Of a DNA stretch of 57,325 bases, positions 41,391 to 50,404 are shown in pieces. Source of the stretch: Prevotella sp. (GTDB lineage: Bacteria > Bacteroidota > Bacteroidia > Bacteroidales > Bacteroidaceae); assembly GCA_016291085.1 (NCBI GenBank), contig JAEEVW010000023.1, positions 1-57,325 on the forward strand, written 5' to 3'. Each line of letters starts with the position of its first letter. The first letter of the stretch is position 1. The translations under genes and the position numbers were made by a program. The notes under the pieces are model-generated. The model was not told where the DNA came from. It ran no database searches and saw only the letters and a list, made by a program, of their open reading frames with translations.

Positions 41391-42218
41391 TCAGTCGCCC
41401 GTAACTTTCTTGCACTTGGCTATGTACCTTTCGGCCGTCTTGCACTCTTCCGACTCAGGGAATTCGTTGAGGAATCCGTAACATTCGTCCTCAGCATCGC
41501 GATAACGGTCCAGACGCTTCTCCTCGGAACTGTTCTGTGCCAATTCGAACTTGCTCTTCATGATGAGCACCGAGAATTTTTCGCGCAGCGACGAATAAGG
41601 ATAGGTCTTCAACGCATTCTGAGCAGTGATAATGCATGACTCGTAGTTAGACTCCGTATTAGCATTGATATTGCCGAAGTAGCCGCCCAGATTGAAATAC
41701 AGCTCAGCAGAAAGATACTCTTTCATAACCAGGTTATCCTGAAGAATGAAGAGTTTCTTCTGAGCCTCGTCACGCAGATGCGAATCAGGGAAATAGTCCA
41801 TGAAATTCTGGTAGGCATTGATGGCACCAATGGTCGACGACTGGTCAAGGCGCGGGTCGGGCATGCTCTCAAAGAGCGACTGTCCAACATAGAACGATGC
41901 CTGCTCGGCAAAATCACCCTTCGGATAGCTTTGGAAATATTTCTTAAAGGTGGCACTGGCCGCCTCGTAATCTCTGTTGCAGTATTCTGCCATTGCCAGC
42001 ATGTACAGACTTTCCTGGGCATTCTCCCTACCCTTCTGTACAGTAACCAGCTCAGAGAGCAATGTCACTGCATCGTCGAATTTGCCCTGAGCAAAACACT
42101 GCTTGGCAAATTCATATTGATAAGTCTTGTCTGTTGACTTTCTAACAGATTGAAGCGCTGAGCCGCAACCCGAGAAAAGGGCCGCCAGACAGAGTGATAT
42201 GATGGTGTTTTTGTTCAT
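41391..42218 (-). CDS. bamD: Outer-membrane assembly lipoprotein BamD
   Basis: 275 residues. Lipoprotein signal MNKNTIISLCLAALFSGCGS (lipobox FSGC). Five TPR pairs typical of BamD: YEFAKQCFAQGKFDDAVTLL, ESLYMLAMAEYCNRDYEAAS, FPDSHLRDEAQKKLFILQDN, and so on. Works with BamA to fold outer-membrane barrels, such as the porins in this window. Divergent from uvrB with facing TAATTTTG boxes. Confidence 0.9.
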   Translation of the reverse strand: MNKNTIISLCLAALFSGCGSALQSVRKSTDKTYQYEFAKQCFAQGKFDDAVTLLSELVTVQKGRENAQESLYMLAMAEYCNRDYEAASATFKKYFQSYPKGDFAEQASFYVGQSLFESMPDPRLDQSSTIGAINAYQNFMDYFPDSHLRDEAQKKLFILQDNLVMKEYLSAELYFNLGGYFGNINANTESNYESCIITAQNALKTYPYSSLREKFSVLIMKSKFELAQNSSEEKRLDRYRDAEDECYGFLNEFPESEECKTAERYIAKCKKVTGD

Positions 42219-42237
42219 CTTTATCGATTTTGACGTG

Positions 42238-42245
42238 CAAAATTA
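42238..42245 (-). promoter_or_regulatory. -7 promoter box of bamD
   Basis: TAATTTTG followed by CACG on the minus strand, 20 bases before the ATG. Confidence 0.65.
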
Positions 42246-42319
42246 CGCATTTTCCACCGAAAACCAAAGGTTTTTTGATAAAAATTAGGGATTTAGACGG
42301 CTAATTAGGAAATATTTCG

Positions 42320-42327
42320 TAATTTTG
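42320..42327 (+). promoter_or_regulatory. -7 promoter box of uvrB
   Basis: TAATTTTG followed by CATC, 7 bases before the ATG at 42335; a nearly leaderless transcript. Confidence 0.65.
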
Positions 42328-42334
42328 CATCATT

Positions 42335-44356
42335 ATGGACTTCCATTTAACATCCAAATACAAGCCGACAGGTGATCAGCCCGAAGCCATTCGTCAACTG
42401 ACAGATGGTTTGGAACGTGGTGATCATGCCCAGGTGTTGCTGGGCGTGACGGGTTCCGGGAAGACCTTTACTGTGGCCAATGTCATTGCCAATGTCAACA
42501 AGCCTACCCTGATTCTGAGTCATAACAAGACGCTGGCAGCACAGCTCTACGAGGAAATGAAGGGGTTCTTTCCCGAAAATGCAGTAGAGTATTATGTCAG
42601 CTATTATGACTACTATCAGCCAGAGGCCTATCTACCCACTACCGACACCTATATAGAGAAGGATTTAGCCATCAACGAAGAGATTGACAGACTTCGACTA
42701 CGCGCCGTAAGCAGCTTAATGTCAGGAAGAAAGGACGTTGTCGTTGTATCATCGATTTCATGCATTTACGGCATGGGCAGTCCTATTTCGCTGAACGAGA
42801 ATATCATCGAGATACATTGCGGACAAATTATTGAGCGAAACACTTTGTTGAGAAAATTGGTCAGCGCATTATACGTCCGAAACGACCTGGAATTGAAGCG
42901 TGGCAACTTCCGTGTGAAAGGCGATACCATCGACATTGCCATTGCCTATAGCGAAGTGATACTGCGTGTGTCGTTCTGGGACGACGAGATAGACCGAATC
43001 GAGGAACTGGACGCCTATACCATGCAACGAATGGCCGTCTTCGAAGAGTACAAGCTCTACCCTGCCAATCTGTTTATGACCACCGAAGAACAGACGAACA
43101 TCGCCATCCGTCACATACAAGACGACTTGGTGAAGCAGATAGCCTTCTTCGAGGAGTTGGGCGATGACATCAAGGCCCAACGCATCAAGGAACGCGTGGA
43201 GTATGACATGGAGATGATTAAGGAGTTGGGGCACTGCTCAGGCATTGAGAACTATTCGCGCTATTTTGACGGCAGAGAGGCTGGCGAACGGCCCTACTGC
43301 CTGTTGGACTTCTTCCCCGACGACTTCCTGATGGTGATTGACGAGAGTCACGTCAGCGTGCCTCAGATTGGAGCGATGTATGGCGGTGACCGCGCCCGTA
43401 AAACCAACCTTGTGGAATACGGTTTCCGTCTGCCTGCCGCTTTTGACAACCGTCCGCTGACTTTCGACGAGTTCAAGCAGATGACTAATCAGGTAATTTA
43501 CGTCTCGGCAACGCCCGCTGACTATGAGTTGAACGAGGCCGAAGGCGTCGTTGTGGAACAGCTGATACGTCCCACGGGACTGTTGGATCCGGAAATCGAG
43601 GTGCGTCCCACGGAAAACCAGATAGACGACCTGATGGAGGAGATTCGCCAACGTATCGAGCGCAAGGAACGTGTCCTTGTCACCACACTGACCAAACGCA
43701 TGGCGGAGGAATTGTCGGAATACCTATTGAATCACGGCATCCAGACAGCTTATATCCACAGCGAGGTCACCACGTTGGAGCGTGTAAAAATACTGGAGAA
43801 CCTGCGTAACGGCACCTACGACGTGCTGGTGGGTGTCAACCTGTTGCGCGAGGGCCTCGACCTGCCGGAAGTGTCGCTGGTAGCCATCATTGATGCAGAC
43901 AAGGAGGGCTTCCTACGCAGCCACCGTAGTCTGACGCAAACCGCAGGGCGTGCTGCCCGCAATGTGAACGGCAAGGTTATCATGTACGCAGACACCATTA
44001 CCGCCTCGATGCAACTCACTATCGACGAGACAGCACGCCGACGCAGCAAACAGCTGAAGTACAACGCAGACCACCACATCACTCCGACGCAGATCAAGAA
44101 AGCCCTGAACGTATCGCTGACCACAGGCGATAGCAGTGATGCGAAGGAGTTGCAACGTTCGATGGCAGGCATCCAACCTGTTGCAGCCTTTGCTGCAGAC
44201 CCGATTATCGAGCGAATGACACGTCCTCAGCTGGAAAAGAGCATCGCCGAGACCAAGCGTCTGATGAAGGATGCAGCCAAGCGACTCGATTTCTTGCAGG
44301 CCGCCCAGTATCGTGACGAAATTATCCGACTGGAGAAGGAGTTGGAACTTAAATAA
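42335..44356 (+). CDS. uvrB: Excinuclease ABC subunit B
   Basis: Damage-verifying helicase of nucleotide excision repair, 673 residues. Walker A LGVTGSGKTFTVANVIA (about residue 39), the beta-hairpin YYDYYQPEAYLPTTDTYIEKD that inserts behind the lesion, Walker B-like MVIDESHVSVPQ, helicase motifs RPTGLLDPEIEVRPT, VGVNLLREGLDLPEVSLV, QTAGRAARNVNGKVIMYAD, and the C-terminal UVR domain (AAKRLDFLQAAQYRDEIIRL) that recruits UvrC. Complete. A second promoter follows. Confidence 0.98.
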   Translation: MDFHLTSKYKPTGDQPEAIRQLTDGLERGDHAQVLLGVTGSGKTFTVANVIANVNKPTLILSHNKTLAAQLYEEMKGFFPENAVEYYVSYYDYYQPEAYLPTTDTYIEKDLAINEEIDRLRLRAVSSLMSGRKDVVVVSSISCIYGMGSPISLNENIIEIHCGQIIERNTLLRKLVSALYVRNDLELKRGNFRVKGDTIDIAIAYSEVILRVSFWDDEIDRIEELDAYTMQRMAVFEEYKLYPANLFMTTEEQTNIAIRHIQDDLVKQIAFFEELGDDIKAQRIKERVEYDMEMIKELGHCSGIENYSRYFDGREAGERPYCLLDFFPDDFLMVIDESHVSVPQIGAMYGGDRARKTNLVEYGFRLPAAFDNRPLTFDEFKQMTNQVIYVSATPADYELNEAEGVVVEQLIRPTGLLDPEIEVRPTENQIDDLMEEIRQRIERKERVLVTTLTKRMAEELSEYLLNHGIQTAYIHSEVTTLERVKILENLRNGTYDVLVGVNLLREGLDLPEVSLVAIIDADKEGFLRSHRSLTQTAGRAARNVNGKVIMYADTITASMQLTIDETARRRSKQLKYNADHHITPTQIKKALNVSLTTGDSSDAKELQRSMAGIQPVAAFAADPIIERMTRPQLEKSIAETKRLMKDAAKRLDFLQAAQYRDEIIRLEKELELK

Positions 44357-44422
44357 ATTTAAAAATAGATGCAGAAAGATTAAAAACGGCTTTCATTCTG
44401 CCCTATTGATAAATTTTATTCG

Positions 44423-44430
44423 TACTTTTG
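44423..44430 (+). promoter_or_regulatory. -7 promoter box of the DUF4468-porin-menA operon
   Basis: TACTTTTG followed by CACG, 30 bases before the ATG at 44460. Confidence 0.6.
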
Positions 44431-44459
44431 CACGAAAATTTTGATAAAAGAAGAAAAAG

Positions 44460-45086
44460 ATGAAAAAGTTTTGGATTATACTACTTGCCGCCATGCCGTT
44501 AGGTTTGTGGGCACAAGACAATACGTGGGAGCTGCCCGAAGAGGAGCAGCAGGTAGAAGAAACGACCCTCGAAGCCAAAATCAACCCCAACGCAAAATAC
44601 CTGCGTGGCGCGGTTCCTGAGATCGACGGCAAGGTGGTGTTCAGCAAGACCATCGAGGCCCCAGGCAAGAGTGCTGCTCAGATTTACACCATTCTGCACG
44701 ACTACATGGTGAAGATGACCAAAGCTTCGAACCAGATTAATAGTCGCGTGGTCGTTGAGGATTCTGTCAATCACGAGCTAGGAGCCAGTTTCGAAGAGTG
44801 GTTGGTGTTTAAGAAATCAGCCTTACAGCTGGACAAAACGCGTTTGTATTTCGTGCTGGAGGCAAAGTGCGAAAATGGCAAGGCCGACGTCACGATGAGC
44901 CGTATACACTACTTCTACGACGAAAATCGCAAGCCAGAGCGCTTCAAGGCAGAGGGGTGGATTACCGACGACTATGCAGTGAACAAGAAGAACACCAAAC
45001 TTTTTCCGGGTTCTGGTAAGTTCCGTCGTAAGACCATCGACCGCAAAGACTTTATTTTTGATAAATTTGAATCATTACTGAAATGA
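44460..45086 (+). CDS. DUF4468 domain secreted protein
   Basis: 208 residues, signal peptide MKKFWIILLAAMPLGLWA-QD, acidic spacer (about residues 20-40), then the DUF4468 TBP-like alpha/beta domain beginning VVFSKTIEAPGKSAAQIYTI and including NHELGASFEEWLVFKKSALQ and DVTMSRIHYFYDEN. Periplasmic or surface protein of unknown function, common in Bacteroidota. First gene of an operon in which every downstream junction but one is an ATGA overlap. Confidence 0.85.
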   Translation: MKKFWIILLAAMPLGLWAQDNTWELPEEEQQVEETTLEAKINPNAKYLRGAVPEIDGKVVFSKTIEAPGKSAAQIYTILHDYMVKMTKASNQINSRVVVEDSVNHELGASFEEWLVFKKSALQLDKTRLYFVLEAKCENGKADVTMSRIHYFYDENRKPERFKAEGWITDDYAVNKKNTKLFPGSGKFRRKTIDRKDFIFDKFESLLK

Positions 45087-45250
45087 GTCTCAAGACACTT
45101 CGTAACTACTTGAACATCATTTTCATGCTTGTGGCTGTTATCGGAGTAGCCTACTATCTGTTCGGCCATAAGGAGACGGGCACCTACATCATCCTTGCCT
45201 CCATGATAATCAAGTTTATCGAACTCGGATTGAGAATGCTGAAGCTATGA
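45083..45250 (+). CDS. Small membrane protein, 55 residues
   Basis: Reads MSLKTLRNYLNIIFMLVAVI then GVAYYLFGHKETGTYIILAS and ends RMLKL. Two transmembrane helices separated by a short HKETG loop. It overlaps the stop of the DUF4468 gene and the start of the porin gene by 4 bases each (ATGA), which strongly supports that it is translated. I do not recognise a family. Its place suggests a coupling or assembly role for its neighbours, without further evidence. Confidence 0.8.
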   Translation: MSLKTLRNYLNIIFMLVAVIGVAYYLFGHKETGTYIILASMIIKFIELGLRMLKL

Positions 45251-47598
45251 GAAGACTGATTACCTGCCTATTGATTTCATGCTGCATGACATGGGGCGTG
45301 CAGGCTCAGACATATAATCAGTTAAATGATAACGGAAACTTCACCCAGCGTAACGAATACGACAACAACGGAAATTTCAACCCCAACAGTAACGACACGA
45401 CGTCAAGTGCCAAAGAGGTGCCGTATGGTGTACATTCATGGACGGTGAACCGCAGGTTTGGTGACATCATTCCTGCCCAGATGGACACACTGCACCACTT
45501 GTTTCAGAACACCATCTACAACACCGGAGTCTATGGCCATTACAACACGATAGGCAACAACTATACTGCCCGTCAGAACCGTATCTTCACAGACCGTCCC
45601 AGAATCAGCAATTTCTTTTTCACGGACGCATACAGCTATACCACCAAGGAGCCCGACAACTTCTTGTTTATGAATACGTTGTCGCCCTACACCAATATTA
45701 CTTACGACAACTGTGGCGACAAACAGTTCGGAGAAGACCATATCGAAGCCGTCTTTGGTGTCAATGCCACTAAGAATCTGGGATTTGGATTCGACCTTGA
45801 CTACCATTACGGCATGGGCTATTTTGCCAATCAGAGCACGTCGCACTTCCGTACTACGCTGTATAGTTACTATACGGGGGACAGATACCAAATGCATTTC
45901 CTGGGTTCGCTCTACCATCGGAAGGCTACTGAAAGCGGAGGAATTCTCAATGACGAATATATAACCCATCCTGAGACTCAGCAAGACCAGTTTACGGAAG
46001 AAGAAATCCCAACGGTGCTTTCACAGAACTGGAATCGCAACAAATCGCAGCATCTATTCTTCTCGCATCGTTACAACATCGGTTTCTACAAACGTGTACC
46101 GCTGACAGAGGAAGAAATCAAGGCCCGCGAATTCGCCAAGAAATCTGCCGAGGAGAAAGAAAAGCGTGACAACAAGAAAATAGAGTCAACTGGACGTGAA
46201 GAAGCAAAAGCCCCTGAAAAAGGGCCTAAAGGACGCCCTGCCAACGCAAAGATTATGGGTGATGAGCCTGGACGCGAAATGCCTGACATGGCTAACGACA
46301 CAACACGCATCAAGGTTGACACCGACGAGAAGATGGACAGTCTGATGAGGGTTCAGGCCGAACAAGACTCCCTTGATGCCACCACCAAGAAGGTGTATAT
46401 ACCTGTGACGAGCATTATCCATACGGTAGACGTCAACCATTATAATCGATTCTACCAAGCTTATGCCACACCCAGCAACTACTACGGCAAAACCTTTTAT
46501 GATTTGAACGACGAGAATGCCTACCGGGGTGACTCCATCTTTGACAAGGTAAGATACCTGTCCATCAAGAACACCGCTGCCCTCGCCTTGCTGGAAGGTT
46601 TCAACAAATATATGAAGGCAGGATTAAAGGCGTTCGTGTCGTATGAATACCGCAAATTCGAAATGCCTGACCTGACTGGTGACTCTACAGCATACTACCT
46701 CAACCAATGGACTGGACACTGTCTGAATATTGGCGGACAGTTGTCGCGTCGTCAGGGAAAGACATTCCATTTCGATTTGGAAGCAGAACTGGGCGTAACG
46801 GGAATGGACGCCGGGGCATTGGCCATCGATTTCAATACCGACCTCAACTTCCCACTCTTCGGCGATACCGTACAGTTGGCAGCAAAGGCCTATTTCCATC
46901 GTACCCCAGCAACCTTCCTCCTTCAGAATTACCATTCGAAGCACATTTGGTGGAATCAGGATCTGGATAGCGAGACACGCACTCATGTAGAGGGCCTATT
47001 CAGTTACCAGAAGACCAACACCCAGCTTCGCGTAGCTATCGACGAGATACAGAAATACACCTATTTCGGCATGAAATACATGCTCGACGACAATCTGAAC
47101 AGGACGGGCGTGACAGGCGGTGTGTTCCAAGAGTCAGGAAACATCAATGTGCTTACTGCGCAGCTGATGCAGAATTTCCGACTGGGGCCATTGAATTGGG
47201 AGAACGTGGTGACCTACCAGAATTCAAGCAATAAAGAGGTGTTGCCCTTGCCGTCACTGAACGTCTTCTCGAACCTTTACCTAAAATTCTGCATTGCCCG
47301 TGTACTGAATGTCGAGTTAGGTGGTTGCGTCACCTACTTCACTAAGTACGATGCACCTGACTACCTACCTATGCTCAACCAGTTTGCCATACAGCAAAAT
47401 GCTGACAGCCGTGTTGAATTGGGCGGTTATCCGTTTGTCGATGTCTATGCCAACATGCAAATTAAACGTGTCCGATTCTTCGTCGCCATGAGTCATGTCA
47501 ATGCAGGCTCGGGGTCTAAGATGCAGTTCCTGACGCCCCACTATCCCATGAACAACCGGACATTCAGGATGGGTGTCTCGTGGACCTTTATCAATTAA
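45247..47598 (+). CDS. Putative porin (Bacteroidota porin family 10)
   Basis: 783 residues, signal peptide MRRLITCLLISCCMTWGVQA-QT. The extracellular or periplasmic part is followed by a large beta barrel; VHSWTVNRRFGDIIPAQMDT and FMNTLSPYTNITYDNCGDKQ near the N-terminus and RMGVSWTFIN at the C-terminus (aromatic-rich last strand) fit the family. Residues about 280-375 are a charged, low-complexity insertion (AKKSAEEKEKRDNKKIESTG...RGAKAPEKGPKGR-like), likely an exposed loop. Substrate unknown. Confidence 0.82.
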   Translation: MRRLITCLLISCCMTWGVQAQTYNQLNDNGNFTQRNEYDNNGNFNPNSNDTTSSAKEVPYGVHSWTVNRRFGDIIPAQMDTLHHLFQNTIYNTGVYGHYNTIGNNYTARQNRIFTDRPRISNFFFTDAYSYTTKEPDNFLFMNTLSPYTNITYDNCGDKQFGEDHIEAVFGVNATKNLGFGFDLDYHYGMGYFANQSTSHFRTTLYSYYTGDRYQMHFLGSLYHRKATESGGILNDEYITHPETQQDQFTEEEIPTVLSQNWNRNKSQHLFFSHRYNIGFYKRVPLTEEEIKAREFAKKSAEEKEKRDNKKIESTGREEAKAPEKGPKGRPANAKIMGDEPGREMPDMANDTTRIKVDTDEKMDSLMRVQAEQDSLDATTKKVYIPVTSIIHTVDVNHYNRFYQAYATPSNYYGKTFYDLNDENAYRGDSIFDKVRYLSIKNTAALALLEGFNKYMKAGLKAFVSYEYRKFEMPDLTGDSTAYYLNQWTGHCLNIGGQLSRRQGKTFHFDLEAELGVTGMDAGALAIDFNTDLNFPLFGDTVQLAAKAYFHRTPATFLLQNYHSKHIWWNQDLDSETRTHVEGLFSYQKTNTQLRVAIDEIQKYTYFGMKYMLDDNLNRTGVTGGVFQESGNINVLTAQLMQNFRLGPLNWENVVTYQNSSNKEVLPLPSLNVFSNLYLKFCIARVLNVELGGCVTYFTKYDAPDYLPMLNQFAIQQNADSRVELGGYPFVDVYANMQIKRVRFFVAMSHVNAGSGSKMQFLTPHYPMNNRTFRMGVSWTFIN

Positions 47599-47602
47599 CG
47601 CT

Positions 47603-48238
47603 ATGATGACGCAGAATCCTTCCCTTGATCTGGTGGAATTTGTGGAAACGAAGATTCTTCCCCAGTATGCAGCGTTTGACAAGGCTCACAATATGGAGCA
47701 TGCCACACGCGTCATCCGTCGTTCGCTGGATTTGGCCCGCAAAACGGGAGCCGACCTCAATATGGCCTATGCCATTGCCGCCTACCACGATTTGGGGCTA
47801 TCCGGACCTCGCGCCATTCACCACCTGACGAGTGGAAAAATCCTGATAGCCGATGCAAGACTGAAACGCTGGTTTTCGCCCGATCAGTTGAAGATGATGA
47901 AGGAAGCTGTAGAAGACCATCGTGCTTCAGCATCGAGGGCTCCCCGTAGCATCTACGGCAAGATAGTGGCAGAAGCCGATCGCGATATTGACCCTGAGAC
48001 CGTTATTCGCCGCACCATTCAATATGGATTGTCCAACTACCCCCAACTGGACAAAGAGGGCCATTGGCAACGTTTCATGCAACACATGGACGAAAAATAT
48101 TCCGTCAACGGCTACATCCGCCTTTGGATACAAGGTTCTGAGAACGAGCGCAAACTGAACGAGTTGCGTAAACTGATTACCACACCTGACGAAATGCGGC
48201 AGGTCTTTGACAAGATTTTTGCAGAAGAGACAGCATGA
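47603..48238 (+). CDS. HD-domain phosphohydrolase
   Basis: 211 residues from MMTQNPSLDLVEF. Metal ligands H...HD...D are visible: HNMEHATRV, AYHDLGLSG, then EDHRASASRAPRSIYGKI and ADRDIDPETV with further His/Asp. Similar to uncharacterised HD proteins such as YedJ-like hydrolases. It starts 4 bases after the porin stop, and its own stop overlaps the menA start (ATGA). Substrate not predictable. Confidence 0.82.
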   Translation: MMTQNPSLDLVEFVETKILPQYAAFDKAHNMEHATRVIRRSLDLARKTGADLNMAYAIAAYHDLGLSGPRAIHHLTSGKILIADARLKRWFSPDQLKMMKEAVEDHRASASRAPRSIYGKIVAEADRDIDPETVIRRTIQYGLSNYPQLDKEGHWQRFMQHMDEKYSVNGYIRLWIQGSENERKLNELRKLITTPDEMRQVFDKIFAEETA

Positions 48239-49149
48239 ACGAAGAGAATATCAAACAAAATTCGCCGAAAGCCTGGCTATTGGCTGCCCGTCCGAAGACG
48301 CTGACAGGGTGTACCGTTCCTGTGATGATAGGACTGGCATTGGCCTATACCGATGACCTAGCCTATTATGACGGCGGTGCATTTAGCTGGCTGGCGGCAG
48401 TACTCTGCATGCTGTTTGCCTTTCTCATGCAGATTGACGCCAACTTTATCAACGACTTCTTTGACTATGCTCGCGGCAACGACGACACCAGCACACGACT
48501 GGGACCACTGAGAGCCTGCACACAGGGATGGGTAAGCATCGAAGCCATGAAACACGCCATTGCCTCAACCACCGTGCTGGCCTGCATCGCGGGACTGCCA
48601 CTGGTTTACTACGGGGGACTGGAGATGATTGCCGTCGGACTGCTCTGCGTGGTATTCTGTTTCCTTTATACCACCCACCTTTCTTACATAGGCTTGGGTG
48701 ACGTGCTGGTATTGGTATTCTTTGGCATTGTACCTGTCTGTTGTACCTATTACGTGCAAATGCATACTGTCACTTGGCAGGTCTTTCTGGCTTCTGTGGC
48801 CTGTGGACTGGTCATCGACGGACTGCTTATCGTCAACAACTATCGTGACCGCTACAACGACGAAGCAGACGGCAAACGCACATTGGTGGTAGTGATTGGC
48901 GCCGATGCTACGGAATGGCTCTATCTGGCACTTGGGTGTATCGCTTGTCTGACAGGACTCGTATTCTGGGCAAACGGCCACATATTGGCTTTCGTGCTGC
49001 CACTCATCTATCTGCTGTTCCACACATTCACATGGATCAAGATGCGTCGCATGAATTATGGACGCCAGCTGAATGAATGCCTGGGCGAGACAGCCCGCAA
49101 CATTTTCATCTATGGTCTTTGCGTGACAATAGGTTTGCTATTGCTCTAA
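48235..49149 (+). CDS. menA: 1,4-dihydroxy-2-naphthoate polyprenyltransferase
   Basis: UbiA-superfamily membrane enzyme attaching the isoprenoid tail in menaquinone synthesis. 304 residues, about nine hydrophobic helices. Opening AWLLAARPKTLTGCTVPVMI is the MenA start motif; the two Asp-rich sites are DANFINDFFDYARGNDD (prenyl diphosphate/Mg) and VNNYRDRYNDEADGKRT. The methyltransferase for the last step of the pathway lies at 52387. Coupled to the HD gene. Confidence 0.92.
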   Translation: MNEENIKQNSPKAWLLAARPKTLTGCTVPVMIGLALAYTDDLAYYDGGAFSWLAAVLCMLFAFLMQIDANFINDFFDYARGNDDTSTRLGPLRACTQGWVSIEAMKHAIASTTVLACIAGLPLVYYGGLEMIAVGLLCVVFCFLYTTHLSYIGLGDVLVLVFFGIVPVCCTYYVQMHTVTWQVFLASVACGLVIDGLLIVNNYRDRYNDEADGKRTLVVVIGADATEWLYLALGCIACLTGLVFWANGHILAFVLPLIYLLFHTFTWIKMRRMNYGRQLNECLGETARNIFIYGLCVTIGLLLL

Positions 49150-49154
49150 GCCAC

Positions 49155-49307
49155 TTATCTTAAATATAGCCAATAGATGGCCGCTGCCGCCAGAATGAGA
49201 ACGATGGTGACTATTGACTTGATCATGCACGAAGCCACCTTCTTGACAACAATAAAGCCAATGATGATCAGCGCCAGCAAGGCTATGTAATACATAAGAT
49301 TATTCAT
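49155..49307 (-). CDS. Small membrane protein, 50 residues
   Basis: Reads MNNLMYYIALLALIIIGFIV, VKKVASCMIKSIVTIVLILA, ending AAAIYWLYLR: two hydrophobic helices joined by KKVASCMIK. The start lies just behind a 9-bp array downstream of the rluA-type gene on the same strand. Start and stop fit the gap before the convergent menA stop exactly. No family recognised by name, though short two-helix proteins like this are common and often missed. Confidence 0.7.
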   Translation of the reverse strand: MNNLMYYIALLALIIIGFIVVKKVASCMIKSIVTIVLILAAAAIYWLYLR

Positions 49308-49340
49308 TTTATCTTAACTCCTTTAACTTCGTTAACTTCT
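49308..49340 (-). repeat. 9-bp GAAGTTAAC array before the small membrane protein
   Basis: Minus strand: GAAGTTAAC, GAAGTTAAA, GGAGTTAAG, AT, then AAAATG. Stop-to-start type. Confidence 0.7.
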
Positions 49341-49382
49341 CTATTGCGTGCCATACTCATACCTTCAGGTGTGAGAACTTCG
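49341..49382 (-). repeat. Hairpin repeat after the rluA-type stop (copy 1)
   Basis: Minus strand CGAAGTTCTCACACCTGAAG continuing GTATGAGTATGGCACGCAATAG. The core CTCA..ACCT-GA-AGGT..TGAG is a hairpin (49356-49375). It matches the copy at 57125-57164 in about 28 of 40 positions, with compensating changes in the stem. Confidence 0.75.
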
Positions 49383-50279
49383 TTATTTCTTCTTAAACAA
49401 ATGCCTGAACATCGCGGGCACCGGGGTTTCAAACTCCATAGGCTGTCGGGTAATAGGATGATAGAAACACAACAGCCAGGCATGCAGACAAAGACGGTGC
49501 AACGGGTCGTCACCATTGCCATACTTCGAATCACCACAAACAGGGTGGCCCATATCGGCAGCATGCACGCGAATCTGGTTCTTTCGGCCCGTTTCCAGCT
49601 TGAACTCTACCAACGAATGTTCCGTAGTGCGATCCATCACATAGAAGTGGGTGATAGCTAGCTTACCGCCATTGTCGTAGGGCGACGAATAAGTCACATA
49701 GGCCTTGTTGTCCTTCAGCCAGTTCTCGATGGTGCCCTCATCCTGTTCCATTTCGCCTGACAACACAGCGACATACCGACGGTCATAGACCATCTGATGC
49801 CAGTTATGCTCCAACAGCTGCTCTGTATCCATATCCTTGGCATACACCATCAGTCCTGATGTGTCACGGTCCAGACGGTGTACGACATGAGCCGTGCAGT
49901 TCTGGTGCGACTTCTTGAAATAGTCGTCCAAGACAGCTTTGACATTCAGCGAGGAGTGCCCTGCCGCCATCGAAAGAATACCCACGGCTTTCTCGACCAC
50001 AATGAGCCAGCGGTCTTCATAGACAATCTTCACATAACGGCTCCGGAAAGGCTGTTGGTTACGCTTCGTCTTCGACACGGCAACCTTCATTCCCGGCTGT
50101 AACATATAGTCGAACTGCGTCACCGTCTTGCCGTTGACCTTAATGCCCTGTCCCTGAAGGGTTTGCTTAATTTTGGTACGGCTCTGCTGGACATTTGCCA
50201 ACAGAAACTCGAGAAGAGGCTGTTCCTGACTGACTGTCAGGTGGTCCCATTCTCCTTGTGCATTCGTATTGTATCTCAT
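49383..50279 (-). CDS. RluA-family pseudouridine synthase
   Basis: 298 residues from MRYNTNAQGEWDHL; the in-frame start at 50318 lies upstream of the promoter box and is rejected. N-terminal S4-like RNA-binding part (LLEFLLANVQQSRTKIKQTL, QGIKVNGKTVTQFDYML). Catalytic Asp in VVHRLDRDTSGLMVYAKD; IEDRWLIVVEKA-type strand (YEDRWLIVVEKAVGILS); and FKLETGRKNQIRVHAADMGH. Converts uridine to pseudouridine in rRNA or tRNA; target position not predictable. Confidence 0.9.
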   Translation of the reverse strand: MRYNTNAQGEWDHLTVSQEQPLLEFLLANVQQSRTKIKQTLQGQGIKVNGKTVTQFDYMLQPGMKVAVSKTKRNQQPFRSRYVKIVYEDRWLIVVEKAVGILSMAAGHSSLNVKAVLDDYFKKSHQNCTAHVVHRLDRDTSGLMVYAKDMDTEQLLEHNWHQMVYDRRYVAVLSGEMEQDEGTIENWLKDNKAYVTYSSPYDNGGKLAITHFYVMDRTTEHSLVEFKLETGRKNQIRVHAADMGHPVCGDSKYGNGDDPLHRLCLHAWLLCFYHPITRQPMEFETPVPAMFRHLFKKK

Positions 50280-50287
50280 ATGCTGTG

Positions 50288-50295
50288 CAAAGTTA
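50288..50295 (-). promoter_or_regulatory. -7 promoter box of the rluA-type gene
   Basis: TAACTTTG followed by CACAG on the minus strand, 8 bases before the ATG. Confidence 0.65.
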
Positions 50296-50389
50296 GGACA
50301 TTTTTCCGAAACATCCAAATAAATGGCAAAAAGACACGCTAAAAAAATGAAAAAAAGAGCAAATGTTTGCAGAAGTCGAAATTTATGTG

Positions 50390-50397
50390 TACCTTTG
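50390..50397 (+). promoter_or_regulatory. -7 promoter box of phoH
   Basis: TACCTTTG followed by CGCC, 7 bases before the GTG start at 50405, so transcription would begin almost at the start codon. It decides the start choice. Confidence 0.65.
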
Positions 50398-50404
50398 CGC
50401 CATT

